From JAMXLO01 sp963812075 (GTDB lineage: Bacteria; Pseudomonadota; Alphaproteobacteria; Acetobacterales; Acetobacteraceae): DNA of 64,000 nt. Location: contig CAWETN010000002.1 of the NCBI GenBank assembly GCA_963812075.1, positions 221,358 to 285,357 on the forward strand, written 5' to 3'. Every line of letters begins with the position of its first letter. Positions within the stretch are counted from its first letter, which is position 1. The position numbers and the translations under genes were made by a program. Shown piece by piece: positions 8,620 through 17,449 of this stretch. Below the pieces are notes generated by a model. The model was not told where the DNA came from, ran no database searches, and worked only from the letters and a program-made list of their open reading frames with translations.

Positions 8620-10740
8620 TCAGGTGATCCGCAGTGCGGCCGGCCCGGTCTCCACAGCGCCGACGATCGATGCGGCAATGCCCTGCTGGTGCAGCGCCGC
8701 TATGCACGCTTCCGCACGCTCAGACGTGATTCCGGCAAGCAGTCCGCCGGATGTCTGCGGGTCGAACAGCAGCGCCGTGCGCGAGGCAGCATGCGCATCG
8801 GGCACCAGACGGCGGTTCTCCGGCGCCAGCGTGCTTTCCACACCGTGTGCCGCGAGTTCAACCGCACCCGGCAGCGCCGGCACGCGCTCGGGCCAGAGTA
8901 CAGCTCCGACACCGGACGCCCGCAGCATCTCGAACAGGTGACCGACGAGACCAAACCCGGTCACATCGGTGCACGCGACGGCACCAAACTCGCGCAGCAC
9001 GCGTGACGCGGCGGCGTTGCTGGCGCGCATGGAAGCGAGCGCCGCCTGCAGCCAGGGCGCGCGCGCCAGGCCTTTCATGTGGGCTGCCAGCACGATGCCG
9101 GTCCCCAGCGGTTTGGTCAGCACCAACACATCGCCGGGCCGCAGCCCCGCCTTGCGCAGCAGCTTCCGGGGATCGGCCAGGCCGGTCACCGCGAAGCCGA
9201 GTGCCGCCTCTTCCGCCTCGCCGCTGTGGCCGCCCACCAGCGCGCAGCCGTCCGCCGCAAGCACCCGGCTGGCGCCTTGCAGCATGTCGGCGAGCTCGGT
9301 CCGCATCTTCTCGCCCGATGCGTAGGGCACCGCCGCGATGGCCAGCGCGGTCCATGGGCGGGCGCCCATCGCGTGCAGGTCGGACAGCGCATGCGCCGCA
9401 GCGATCTCGCCGAACACGAACGGGTCGTCGATGAACGCGCGGAAGTGATCGACACTCTGCACCACCACCATCCCGGGCGGTGGGCGCATCACCGCCGCAT
9501 CGTCCGGAGCCTCGAGTCCGATCAGTACATCCGGCGCGCTCACCTGCGGCAGCGCCGCCAGAGCGCCGGCCAGGACCTCGGCGCCGACCTTGGCGCCGCA
9601 GCCGCCGCAGCGCATCGGCTCGCTGCCCTGCATCGGCGCCATCGGCTCCTGGTACATCCGCATCCAGCGCCGATCGATCCAGTCCTTCCAGCGCCAGACC
9701 AATCTGCCGGAGACCGCCACGCCGTTGCGCCACGCCAGCGCACGTCCCTGTCCGAGGCTCAGGATCGCCAGCGCCTCCGCCTGCGGCCGCCAGCGGCGCG
9801 GCGGCCGACCGCGTGCTGCCCGGCGCAGATTGGCCGCCAGCGGCGTGCCGGCCCGCACCGCCCAGACGCCGGACTTCGGCCGCGGGCTGCCCTCGATGGC
9901 GGCGCAGTCGCCGGCGGCAAAGACCTGGGGATGGCTGACGCTGCGCAGCGTCGCATCGACCAGCACGCAGCCGGCCGCGTCGCAGGCAAGGCCCGAGGCG
10001 GCCAGGAAGGCCGGTCCCACCACGCCGGTCGCCCACAGCGCGCTTGCCACGTCGAGCGAGCTGCCATCCGACAGCGTCAGCCGCCCGCCGGCCCAATTGC
10101 CGGCGCGTACGCCGCACGCCAGCTCAACGCCGGCATCCACCAGCGCGGCGCGCGCGACGGATCGTGCATAGGAAGGCGCGCTCGCCAGCGGCTCGGGGCC
10201 GTCGCACACCAGCACGATCCGCACCCGCTCGCGGTAGCGCCGCGCCAGGGCCAGCGCGAGTTCCGTGCCGCCGGCGCCGCCGCCGACGACGGCAACGCGC
10301 GCGCCGCGGTCCAACCCGGCCTCCAGCGCCGCCAGGCGGTCGAGGAACGTGCCGATCGGCTTGACCGGCACGCCGCCGCCCGGGGGCATCGCCGGCGCGC
10401 CACCGACGTCGAGCGACAGCAGGTCGAACGGCACGTCGGGCCGCCCGTTCACCGCGACACGGCGCTCGGCCAGGCCGATCGCCGTCGCCTCCGCCAGGAT
10501 CAACCGCGCGCCTGCGCTGGCGGCGAGCGGGGCCAGATCGATATGTGCCTGGTCGAACGTGTAGTCGCCGCGGATCAGCCCCGGCAGCATGCCGGTGTAG
10601 GGTGTCTCCGGCTCGCGGCCAATCAGAGTGAGGCGCACCCCCGGCTCCCGGCGCATCGCGAACCGGCGCAGGACCTCGACGTGCGCGTGCCCGGCGCCCA
10701 ACAGGACGAGGTCGGTCGTGACGGGCGTGCGCGGCTGCAT
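8620..10740 (-). CDS. selD: selenide, water dikinase fused to an NADH-dehydrogenase-like FAD domain
   Basis: A 706-residue fusion. Residues about 1-370 form a pyridine nucleotide-disulfide oxidoreductase-type FAD module (LLGAGHAHVEVL, VVGGGAGGTELAL, VFAAGDCA). Residues about 375-706 are SelD, which makes selenophosphate from selenide and ATP. The SelD glycine-rich segment carries Cys381 and Lys384, matching the catalytic Cys17/Lys20 of the E. coli enzyme, while the second cysteine of the usual CGC is alanine. Later SelD signatures DDAAV, DLHAMGA, GHSGEA, TKPLGTG and DVTGFGLVGH are present. The fusion is known in several bacteria. No selA, selB, tRNA-Sec or selenouridine synthase gene lies in this window, so the use of selenophosphate is not shown. 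Confidence 0.92.
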   Translation of the reverse strand: MQPRTPVTTDLVLLGAGHAHVEVLRRFAMRREPGVRLTLIGREPETPYTGMLPGLIRGDYTFDQAHIDLAPLAASAGARLILAEATAIGLAERRVAVNGRPDVPFDLLSLDVGGAPAMPPGGGVPVKPIGTFLDRLAALEAGLDRGARVAVVGGGAGGTELALALARRYRERVRIVLVCDGPEPLASAPSYARSVARAALVDAGVELACGVRAGNWAGGRLTLSDGSSLDVASALWATGVVGPAFLAASGLACDAAGCVLVDATLRSVSHPQVFAAGDCAAIEGSPRPKSGVWAVRAGTPLAANLRRAARGRPPRRWRPQAEALAILSLGQGRALAWRNGVAVSGRLVWRWKDWIDRRWMRMYQEPMAPMQGSEPMRCGGCGAKVGAEVLAGALAALPQVSAPDVLIGLEAPDDAAVMRPPPGMVVVQSVDHFRAFIDDPFVFGEIAAAHALSDLHAMGARPWTALAIAAVPYASGEKMRTELADMLQGASRVLAADGCALVGGHSGEAEEAALGFAVTGLADPRKLLRKAGLRPGDVLVLTKPLGTGIVLAAHMKGLARAPWLQAALASMRASNAAASRVLREFGAVACTDVTGFGLVGHLFEMLRASGVGAVLWPERVPALPGAVELAAHGVESTLAPENRRLVPDAHAASRTALLFDPQTSGGLLAGITSERAEACIAALHQQGIAASIVGAVETGPAALRIT

Positions 10741-10841
10741 CCCCGCAAGCCTAGCCTGCTTGCGGCGAGTCGCATGAGCGGCGAGGATCGGACCCCGTCG
10801 CAGTTGCGCGACGAAGGACCAGCTGACAAGACCGGGAGCCC

Positions 10842-12347
10842 ATGATGCGCCGCCTGCTACTGGCCACCGCCTGTATCCTGGCCACCGTAATGCCAGCCTT
10901 TTCCCAAACGCTGCGCATCGCGCTGCGGCAGGACCTGGACGTGCTCGACCCGACTTTGGCGACCACCTATGTCGGGCGCATCGTGTTCGCCGGGCTGTGC
11001 GACAAGCTGTTCGACATCGACGAGAAGCTGAACATCGTGCCGCAGCTGGCGACCGGCTACGAATGGGCGGACGACCGCACGCTGGTGATCCACCTCCGCC
11101 CGGGCGTGAAGTTCCACAACGGCGAAGTGCTGGATGCGGCGGCGGTGAAGTACTCGCTGGAGCGCCATCTGACGCTGCAGGGCAGCTTCCGCAGGAGCGA
11201 GATCAACGCGATCGATCATGTCGAGGTGGTGGATCCTGCCACTGTGCGCATCGCGCTGAAGAGTCCGTCGGGTGCGTTCCTGGCACAGCTCACCGATCGG
11301 TCAGGCATGATCTACCCGCCCAAGGCGACCGAAGCGGCGGGCAAAGATTTTTCCCAGCATCCGGTATGCAGCGGACCGTTCAAGTTCGTCGAACGCGTGC
11401 CCCAGGACCACGTGACGCTCGAGCGCTTCGCCGACTACTGGGACGCCAAGAGCATCCACTTCGACCGGGTTGTATATCAGGTCTTCCTGGATTCATCGGT
11501 GCGTCTGGCCAACCTGAAGGCGGGAACCAGCGATATCACCGAATACATCGCCCCAACCGACGTCGCCGCGGTGAAGGCAGACCCGAAGTTGAAGCTCGTG
11601 GTGTCCAACGCGCTGGGCTATGCCAGTGTCAACAACAACCTGGACAACGGCCCGCGCTCCAACACGCCCTACGGCAAGAACCCACTCGTGCGCCAGGCGT
11701 TCGATGCGGCGATCGACCGTGCGGCGCTGGTCAGCGTGGTGTTCAACGACATGTATGCACCGAGCGTGCAGCCGGTGTCGGCCAGTTCGCCGTTCTACGA
11801 TCCGGCGTTGAAGCCGCCGCCGCGCGATGTCGAAAAGGCGAGGGCGCTGCTGAAGCAGGCTGGCGTTTCGCTGCCGGTGAAGGTGGAGCTGCTGACACCG
11901 AACCAGCCGGACCAGCTGCAGGTGGCCGAGGTGCTGCAGTCGATGGTCGCCGAAGCCGGTTTCGAGCTGCGGATCCAGGCGATGGAATTCGCTTCGTCGC
12001 TGCAGGCGCAGGCGCGCGGGGAGTACGAGCTGTACCTGATCGGCTGGTCCGGCCGCGTCGACGTCGACGGCAACACCTATCAGTTCCTGCGCACCGGGCA
12101 GGGCAACAACCTCGTCCGCTACAGCAATCCCACGGTGGATAAGCTGCTCGACGAAGGCCGCGCGATGACCGATGTGGCAAAGCGCCAGGCGGTGTACTAT
12201 CAGGTCTGGCCCGAACTGCGCCGCGATCTGCCGGTGACCTACCTGTACAATGCACGCAACATCGTCGCGATGACGGCGAGGCTCAATGGCTTCCGCGCGG
12301 TGCCGGACGGCATGATCCGTATCCAGGGCATGGAGCTGGCGAAGTAG
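10842..12347 (+). CDS. ABC transporter periplasmic substrate-binding protein, oligopeptide family (SBP_bac_5)
   Basis: A 501-residue secreted binding protein of the dipeptide/oligopeptide/nickel type. An N-terminal signal peptide (MMRRLLLATACIL with Ala-rich end, cleavage after about residue 21) is followed by family landmarks LATGYEWADDRTLVIHLRPGVKFHNGE, broken here only by normal variation, CSGPFKFVERVP and LIGWSGRVDVDGN near the C-terminus. It is the first gene of an importer operon; its TAG shares its last base with the GTG start of the permease gene. The ligand cannot be told from sequence. Confidence 0.92.
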   Translation: MMRRLLLATACILATVMPAFSQTLRIALRQDLDVLDPTLATTYVGRIVFAGLCDKLFDIDEKLNIVPQLATGYEWADDRTLVIHLRPGVKFHNGEVLDAAAVKYSLERHLTLQGSFRRSEINAIDHVEVVDPATVRIALKSPSGAFLAQLTDRSGMIYPPKATEAAGKDFSQHPVCSGPFKFVERVPQDHVTLERFADYWDAKSIHFDRVVYQVFLDSSVRLANLKAGTSDITEYIAPTDVAAVKADPKLKLVVSNALGYASVNNNLDNGPRSNTPYGKNPLVRQAFDAAIDRAALVSVVFNDMYAPSVQPVSASSPFYDPALKPPPRDVEKARALLKQAGVSLPVKVELLTPNQPDQLQVAEVLQSMVAEAGFELRIQAMEFASSLQAQARGEYELYLIGWSGRVDVDGNTYQFLRTGQGNNLVRYSNPTVDKLLDEGRAMTDVAKRQAVYYQVWPELRRDLPVTYLYNARNIVAMTARLNGFRAVPDGMIRIQGMELAK

Positions 12348-13295
12348 TGCGCGGGCATCTCGGCACGCGCATCGCGCAGATCATCCCGACGCTGATCCTG
12401 GTCAGCATCCTGGTGTTCTGCCTGCAGCAGCTGATGCCGGGCGATCCGGCGCTGGTGATGGCGGGCGAGGAGCGCGGCGATCCGCAGGTGCTGGCACAGA
12501 TCCGCGCCGAGCTGTGGCTCGATCGGTCGCTGCCAGTGCAGTACCTGCACTGGATCGGTAATGTACCTGCAGGGGAATCTCGGATTCTCGTGGCGCATAC
12601 GCCAGCCGGTCGCGCAGCTGGTGCTGCAGAAACTGCCGGTCACCCTGCAACTCGGCACGATGGCCTTCCTCATCGCGGTGCTGATCGGCGTGCCCGCGGG
12701 CATCATCGCCGCAGTGTATCGGAACCGATTGCTCGACTACGTCGCCAATGCGGTGGGGCTGGCAGGGCTGTCCACGCCCAACTTCTGGCTGGGGATCATG
12801 CTGATCCTGCTGATCTCGGTGCAGCTGGGTTGGCTGCCGCCGTCGGGCTACGTGCCTTTGACCGAGGACTGGCGACAGTCGCTCGCCACCACGATCATGC
12901 CGGCCTTCGTGCTGGGAAATGCGATCGCCGCGATCCTGATGCGGCACACGCGAAGCGCCATGCTGACGTCGCTGGATCAAGACTACGTGCGGACTGCGCG
13001 GGCCAAGGGCCTGCGCGAGTTCGTCGTGGTGATCCGCCACGCGCTGCGCAACGCGCTGATCCCGGTGGTGACGCTGGGCGCGCTTGAGCTGGGCACGCTG
13101 TTCTCGGGTGCTGTGCTGACCGAGCAGGTGTTCAGCATCCCGGGCTTCGGCAAGATGGTGGTGGATGCGGTGTTCAACCGGGACTATCCGGTGGTACAGG
13201 GTGTCGTGCTGGTGACGGCGTTTCTTTACGTGATGCTGAACCTGCTGGCGGATGTGATGTACGTCGTGATCAATCCGCGGCTGCGGGGCGCCTGA
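12347..13295 (+). pseudogene. ABC transporter permease (DppB type), frameshifted by +1
   Basis: This is a DppB-family inner-membrane permease split over two frames. The first part (GTG at 12347, ending in QYLHWIGNV) runs in frame to about 12565. The rest, from LQGNLGFSW onward, is in another frame and ends at TGA 13293-13295. Dropping one C at about 12566 (in gtacctg) restores a 315-residue protein with six expected membrane segments and the conserved loop DYVRTARAKGLREFVVVIRHALRNA that contacts the ATPase. Everything else is intact, so a sequencing insertion is more likely than a dead gene. The start overlaps the binding-protein stop by one base, and the next permease starts 3 bases after its stop. 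Confidence 0.85.
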
Positions 13296-13297
13296 TC

Positions 13298-14188
13298 ATG
13301 AGTACCACCACCGTAGCCGTCCCCGCCGTCGGTCGCCCGGCCGCGATGCCGCGCAGTCCCGCCCAGCTGGCGGTGCGCCGCTTCCTGCATCGCCCGGTCG
13401 CCGTCGCCGGCCTGGTGGTGATCGTGCTGTTCATCGCCGTCGCCGTGTTCGCGCCACTGATCGCGCCGTACGATCCCGTCGCCACTTCGTGGTCGGCGAT
13501 CCGCAAGGCGCCGTCGCTGGCGCACTGGATGGGTACCGACGAGAACGGCCGCGATGTGCTTGCGCGCGTGGTGTTCGGCGCGCGCGCCAGTCTGCTCGCC
13601 GGCGTGGTGGCGGTGCTGATCGCCGCCGGCATCGGCGTGCCGGCCGGACTGCTCGCAGGCTTCGCCGCGGGATGGGTGGACGTGGTGCTGAGCCGGATCG
13701 TCGATGCGATGCTGGCCTGCCCGTTCCTGATCCTGGCGATTGCGCTGGCTGCCTTCCTTGGCCCGGACCTGACGAACGCGATGATCGCTATCGGCGTGTC
13801 CACCGCGCCGCGCTTCATGCGGGTGGCGCGCGCGGCGACGCTGGATGCATCCAGCAACGACTACGTCGAGGCGGCGCGCGCGATCGGCAATCCGGGCTGG
13901 CGCGTCGCGGTCCGCCATGTGCTGCCGAACATCGTGCCGCCGATACTGGTGCAGGGCACGCTCGCCATCGCCGCCGCCATCATCGCCGAGGCGAGCCTGT
14001 CGTTCCTGGGCCTGGGCCAGCAGCCGCCGGCACCCTCCTGGGGCTCGATGCTGAACTCGGCGCAGCGCTTCCTGTCGCAGGCGCCGTGGCTCGCGGTGTT
14101 TCCCGGGCTGGCGATCTTCCTAGCGGTGCTGTCGTTCAACCTGGTCGGTGACGGGCTGCGCGATGCGCTGGATCCGCGGGGTCGGTGA
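13298..14188 (+). CDS. ABC transporter permease (DppC type)
   Basis: A 296-residue inner-membrane permease, second permease of the importer. The N-terminus has the DppC-style cytoplasmic leader, then a first membrane segment (about 33-55) followed by LIAPYDPVATSW and the hallmark LGTDENGRDVLAR-like motif (MGTDENGRDVLARVVFGAR). The ATPase-contact loop is YVEAARAIGNPGWRVAVRHVLPN, and the C-terminus carries EASLSFLGLG and PSWG. The start ATG is 3 bases after the preceding stop. No ATP-binding subunit gene (DppD/DppF) follows; the operon ends here and the next gene is convergent. Confidence 0.92.
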   Translation: MSTTTVAVPAVGRPAAMPRSPAQLAVRRFLHRPVAVAGLVVIVLFIAVAVFAPLIAPYDPVATSWSAIRKAPSLAHWMGTDENGRDVLARVVFGARASLLAGVVAVLIAAGIGVPAGLLAGFAAGWVDVVLSRIVDAMLACPFLILAIALAAFLGPDLTNAMIAIGVSTAPRFMRVARAATLDASSNDYVEAARAIGNPGWRVAVRHVLPNIVPPILVQGTLAIAAAIIAEASLSFLGLGQQPPAPSWGSMLNSAQRFLSQAPWLAVFPGLAIFLAVLSFNLVGDGLRDALDPRGR

Positions 14189-14310
14189 GGCGAGGCCTGT
14201 TCCCCACGCGATACTCGCGGCGCTATCGCAGGCGTTCGAGACCGAGGCAAGGCTAGACTAGGCCACGGAGCAGGCGCACCGCGCGTTGTGCTGCCGCACG
14301 CGGAGGGCGT

Positions 14311-14946
14311 TCATTCGGCGTGGTGCCGAACGCTGTCCAGATACCGTACCCAGGCCTCTGGCAGGCCATGCGCACGAGCGCCGTCGCGCAACAGCGAGAT
14401 GTAGCGAAATGATGGGGTTCGGTCGGTGTCGAGCCCACGCGCCATATAGGTTACGGCGGTGAGGGTGTTGCCGTCCGCGTCTTCCGCCGAGACCAGGACG
14501 TGCCGGTAGTTTCGCCCGGGAACGCCTTCGGTGGAATCGAGACGCAGCAGTTCACGCCGCGTGATTCGGTAGAGCACGCCCCACAGCTCGCCAGCGGGAT
14601 CGGGACAGATGTTCGCCGGCGCCGCCTTCCCCTTCGGATGGCCTTCCAGGTTGAAGCGCAGCCGGTAGCCACGGACGTGCGCGGCACGCCATTCGCTCGG
14701 CCGCATGCCGCGGCGCTCGCGGAAGGCGCTGTGGTGCATGTTCGAGCCGTAGGCGAAATACCAAACCGGTTCGGACGGATGTCCGACGAGGGCCTGTCCG
14801 TGCCAGCGGTAATGGTGGCGCGACAGCAGCCATGACCTCGCCACCAACCGACGCCAGCGAAGGCGGATCCATCTGCGGTGAACGCTGGCGCGACCGGCGA
14901 CCGATCGCAGCACGGTCAAACCGGTTCGGTGCCACGGACGTATCAT
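14311..14946 (-). CDS. gamma-glutamylcyclotransferase-like (AIG2/GGCT fold) protein
   Basis: A protein of up to 211 residues with the GGCT-like fold beginning at about residue 62: WYFAYGSNM contains the YGSN loop that binds substrate, and the DSTEGVPG segment supplies the acidic residue expected at the catalytic position. Members cyclise gamma-glutamyl groups to 5-oxoproline, but many relatives have other or unknown substrates. The first 60 residues are Arg/Trp-rich and lack homology style, so a shorter protein starting nearer residue 55 is possible. It precedes, on the same strand, nothing in close operon; the dehydrogenase gene lies 19 bases upstream and may be cotranscribed. Confidence 0.8.
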   Translation of the reverse strand: MIRPWHRTGLTVLRSVAGRASVHRRWIRLRWRRLVARSWLLSRHHYRWHGQALVGHPSEPVWYFAYGSNMHHSAFRERRGMRPSEWRAAHVRGYRLRFNLEGHPKGKAAPANICPDPAGELWGVLYRITRRELLRLDSTEGVPGRNYRHVLVSAEDADGNTLTAVTYMARGLDTDRTPSFRYISLLRDGARAHGLPEAWVRYLDSVRHHAE

Positions 14947-14965
14947 GGCCGGAAAGCGCCCCTGC

Positions 14966-15895
14966 TCATTCCGGCTGCATCGCCTTGTGCGCCAGCAGCG
15001 CCATCAGTCGACGGTCGCGCCATTCCTGCCGCACGCCCTGCATGTTCGCCGGCAGTTCGGCACGGCGAGCGGCGTGCAGTTTGCCGATGAGTGCGGCGTC
15101 CCATTCGCGCGGAGTCATCTGCCGCTGCAACTCGGCATAGAGCGGCCCGTAGCGATCGCAGTAGTCCTGCAGGCCCCCCGGCGCGTTGAGGTCGATCGTT
15201 TCCAACGGACCCATGAAGCTCCAGCGCAGCCCAAGCCCGTGCTTCACCAGCGCGTCGAGATCGGCCGGTGAGATCACGCCATCGGCGATCAGCCGGAACG
15301 CCTCGGCCAGCAGTGCGCCTTGCAGCCGGTTCAGCGCGAAGCCGTCTACCTCCTTGTTCACCGTAGCCGGTACCTGCCCGGCGCTGGCCATCAGAGCCCG
15401 TGTGCGCCCCACCGCCGCCGGATCGGTCCATGGCGCCGGACACAGCTCGACCAGCGGGACCAGGTACGGCGGATTGACAGGATGCGCGACGAGACAGCGC
15501 GCGCGGCCCGCCAGCGTCTCGGTGTAGGCGCTTGCCGGGATGCCGCTGCTCGAGCTGGCCAGCACCGCATCGGGATGCGCGGCACGGTCCAGCTCGGCGA
15601 ACAGCGCCTGCTTGGCGTCCACACGCTCGGGTCCGTTCTCCTGCACGTGCTCCGCGCCGCCTACCGCTTCCGACAACGTGGCAGCACCGTGGATTCGCCC
15701 GAAAACCAGGGCCGGCGATTCCCTCAGCAGTCCGGCCTCTTCCAACTCAGGCAGCCGCTCGGCGATGAAGCCGAGTGCCGCCTCCACCTGCTGCGGATAG
15801 GGATCCCACAGTGCGACATCGAACCCCGCGCGGGCGAACACGATCGACCAGGCACGGCCGATCAGACCCGCACCAACCACCGCCACCTGCGTCAT
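14966..15895 (-). CDS. 3-hydroxyacyl-CoA dehydrogenase family protein (lambda-crystallin/gulonate dehydrogenase type)
   Basis: A 309-residue NAD-dependent dehydrogenase. The N-terminus has the Rossmann motif VAVVGAGLIGRAW. Residues about 85-150 hold the family signatures HVQENGPE, SSSSGIP and HPVNPPYLVPLVE with the catalytic His, and residues about 185 onward form the helical C-terminal domain (NKEVDGFALNRLQ). The size and the HPVNPP/VPLVE form match the short lambda-crystallin, L-gulonate 3-dehydrogenase and carnitine dehydrogenase branch rather than FadB. The substrate is unknown. It is divergent from the nnr gene and probably cotranscribed with the downstream GGCT-like gene. Confidence 0.85.
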   Translation of the reverse strand: MTQVAVVGAGLIGRAWSIVFARAGFDVALWDPYPQQVEAALGFIAERLPELEEAGLLRESPALVFGRIHGAATLSEAVGGAEHVQENGPERVDAKQALFAELDRAAHPDAVLASSSSGIPASAYTETLAGRARCLVAHPVNPPYLVPLVELCPAPWTDPAAVGRTRALMASAGQVPATVNKEVDGFALNRLQGALLAEAFRLIADGVISPADLDALVKHGLGLRWSFMGPLETIDLNAPGGLQDYCDRYGPLYAELQRQMTPREWDAALIGKLHAARRAELPANMQGVRQEWRDRRLMALLAHKAMQPE

Positions 15896-15951
15896 GCTGC
15901 CCTCCTCCCGGACCCCTTGAGGTCAACGCCGGAGCCACGCAGAGTCAACGC

Positions 15952-17421
15952 GTGGTATTCGATCCCAATTGGCTGGGCACGCTCGCCGGGCGGCCCGAGC
16001 TGCTGACGCCCGAGGAGATGGCGCGCGCCGACGGCGCCGCCCCGGAACTGGGCGTGCCGGGGCCGGCCCTGATGGCGAATGCCGGCCGCGCGGTGGCGCG
16101 GGCGATCCAGCGGCGCTTCCGCGCCTGCCGGACACTGGTGCTCGCCGGTCCCGGCAACAATGGGGGTGACGGATACGTCGTGGCGCGACTGTTGCAGCAG
16201 ATGGGCTGGCCGGTCGCGGTGGCTGCGCTCGCGCCGCCGCGCACCGGGTCCGATGCGGCTGCTGCCGCAGCGCAGTGGCGAGGCAATTCCGTTCCCTTCA
16301 CGCCGGACAACGCGGCGCGCGCAGCGTTGGTGGTCGATGCGGTGTTCGGCGCCGGCCTGGCGCGGGACGTCGATGGGGTGGTCGCCGATACGCTGCGCGC
16401 CGCGCGACGCGTGGTCGCGGTGGACGTCCCCAGCGGCGTCGATGGCGGCACCGGCGCGGTGCGCGGATTTGCCCCGCAAGCGTTGGTGACAGTGACGTTC
16501 TTCCGGCTCAAGCCGGGACACGTCCTGCTGCCCGGACGGGAGCTGTGCGGCGATACGGTGCTCGCGGACATCGCATTGCCGGATGCCGTGCTGTCGCGTG
16601 TGGCGCCGCGCAGCTTCGTCAACCTGTCGGAGCTGTGGCATCTGCCGGCGCCCGGCCCGCTGTCGCACAAATATTCGCGTGGTCATGTCACCGTCGTGGG
16701 TGGCGAGACGATGACCGGGGCGGCGCGATTGGCGGCAGACGCTGCACGCCGCGGCGGTGCCGGGCTCGTCACCATCGCAGCGATGGGCGGCGCGGGCGTC
16801 TACCGGGCTGGGTCGCCCGGTCTATTGGTCAGCGGCGCTCCGCTCGCCGAGCTGTTGCAGGATGCACGGCGCAACGTGTGGGTGTGCGGTCCAGGGCTCG
16901 GACCGGAGGCTGCGCGCATCACGCTGCCGGTCCTGCTGTCGTCGGGTCGTTCCGTGGTCGGCGACGCCGACGTGTTCACGGCCTTCGCCGGCGCGCCTGA
17001 TGCACTGCGCGGGGCGGCGGTGCTTACGCCGCATGCCGGCGAGTTCACACGCAGCTTCGGCAACCCCGGTCACGATCGCGTCGCCGCAGTGCGTGCCGCC
17101 GCCGCGCGCACGGGTGCGGTCGTGCTGCTGAAGGGTGCCGACACGATCGTCGCCTCACCCGACGGCCGCGTGGCGATCAATGCATCGGCACCGCCGTGGC
17201 TGGCGACCGCGGGATCGGGTGACGTGCTCGCCGGACTGATCGCGGGGCTGCTGGCGCAGGGCATGACACCGTGGGAGGCCGCCGCCGCCGGCGCCTTCGT
17301 GCATGGTCGTGCCGGGATGATCGCGGGTCAGGGGCTTGTGGTGGAGGATCTGCTGCCCGCCCTCACACCGGCACTGGTCGAAGCGGCGGCGCAGCCACAT
17401 CTGTTTCGCGGATGCCGATGA
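15952..17421 (+). CDS. nnr: bifunctional NAD(P)H-hydrate epimerase / ADP-dependent NAD(P)H-hydrate dehydratase
   Basis: A 489-residue metabolite repair enzyme that rescues hydrated NADH/NADPH. The N-terminal epimerase domain (about 18-215) shows LLTPEEMARAD, GPGNNGGDGYV and VDVPSGVDG. The C-terminal ribokinase-like dehydratase (about 230-480) shows KYSRGHVTVVGG, CGPGLG, LTPHAGEF and the catalytic ATAGSGDVLAG. The reading frame extends upstream into the divergent dehydrogenase, so the start is uncertain; GTG at 15952 leaves a 23-residue lead before the epimerase core, while the next ATG (16018) would cut into it. The malonyl-CoA decarboxylase gene starts 28 bases downstream. Confidence 0.9.
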   Translation: MVFDPNWLGTLAGRPELLTPEEMARADGAAPELGVPGPALMANAGRAVARAIQRRFRACRTLVLAGPGNNGGDGYVVARLLQQMGWPVAVAALAPPRTGSDAAAAAAQWRGNSVPFTPDNAARAALVVDAVFGAGLARDVDGVVADTLRAARRVVAVDVPSGVDGGTGAVRGFAPQALVTVTFFRLKPGHVLLPGRELCGDTVLADIALPDAVLSRVAPRSFVNLSELWHLPAPGPLSHKYSRGHVTVVGGETMTGAARLAADAARRGGAGLVTIAAMGGAGVYRAGSPGLLVSGAPLAELLQDARRNVWVCGPGLGPEAARITLPVLLSSGRSVVGDADVFTAFAGAPDALRGAAVLTPHAGEFTRSFGNPGHDRVAAVRAAAARTGAVVLLKGADTIVASPDGRVAINASAPPWLATAGSGDVLAGLIAGLLAQGMTPWEAAAAGAFVHGRAGMIAGQGLVVEDLLPALTPALVEAAAQPHLFRGCR

Positions 17422-17449
17422 TCGGCGTTCATCGCGGAGAAATGCATCG

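Noticed and set aside
9079..10845. 588-residue open frame antisense to selD
   Set aside because: Pure shadow of the high-GC coding strand: composition is Arg/Gln/Ala-rich with no domain, and selD is complete on the other strand.
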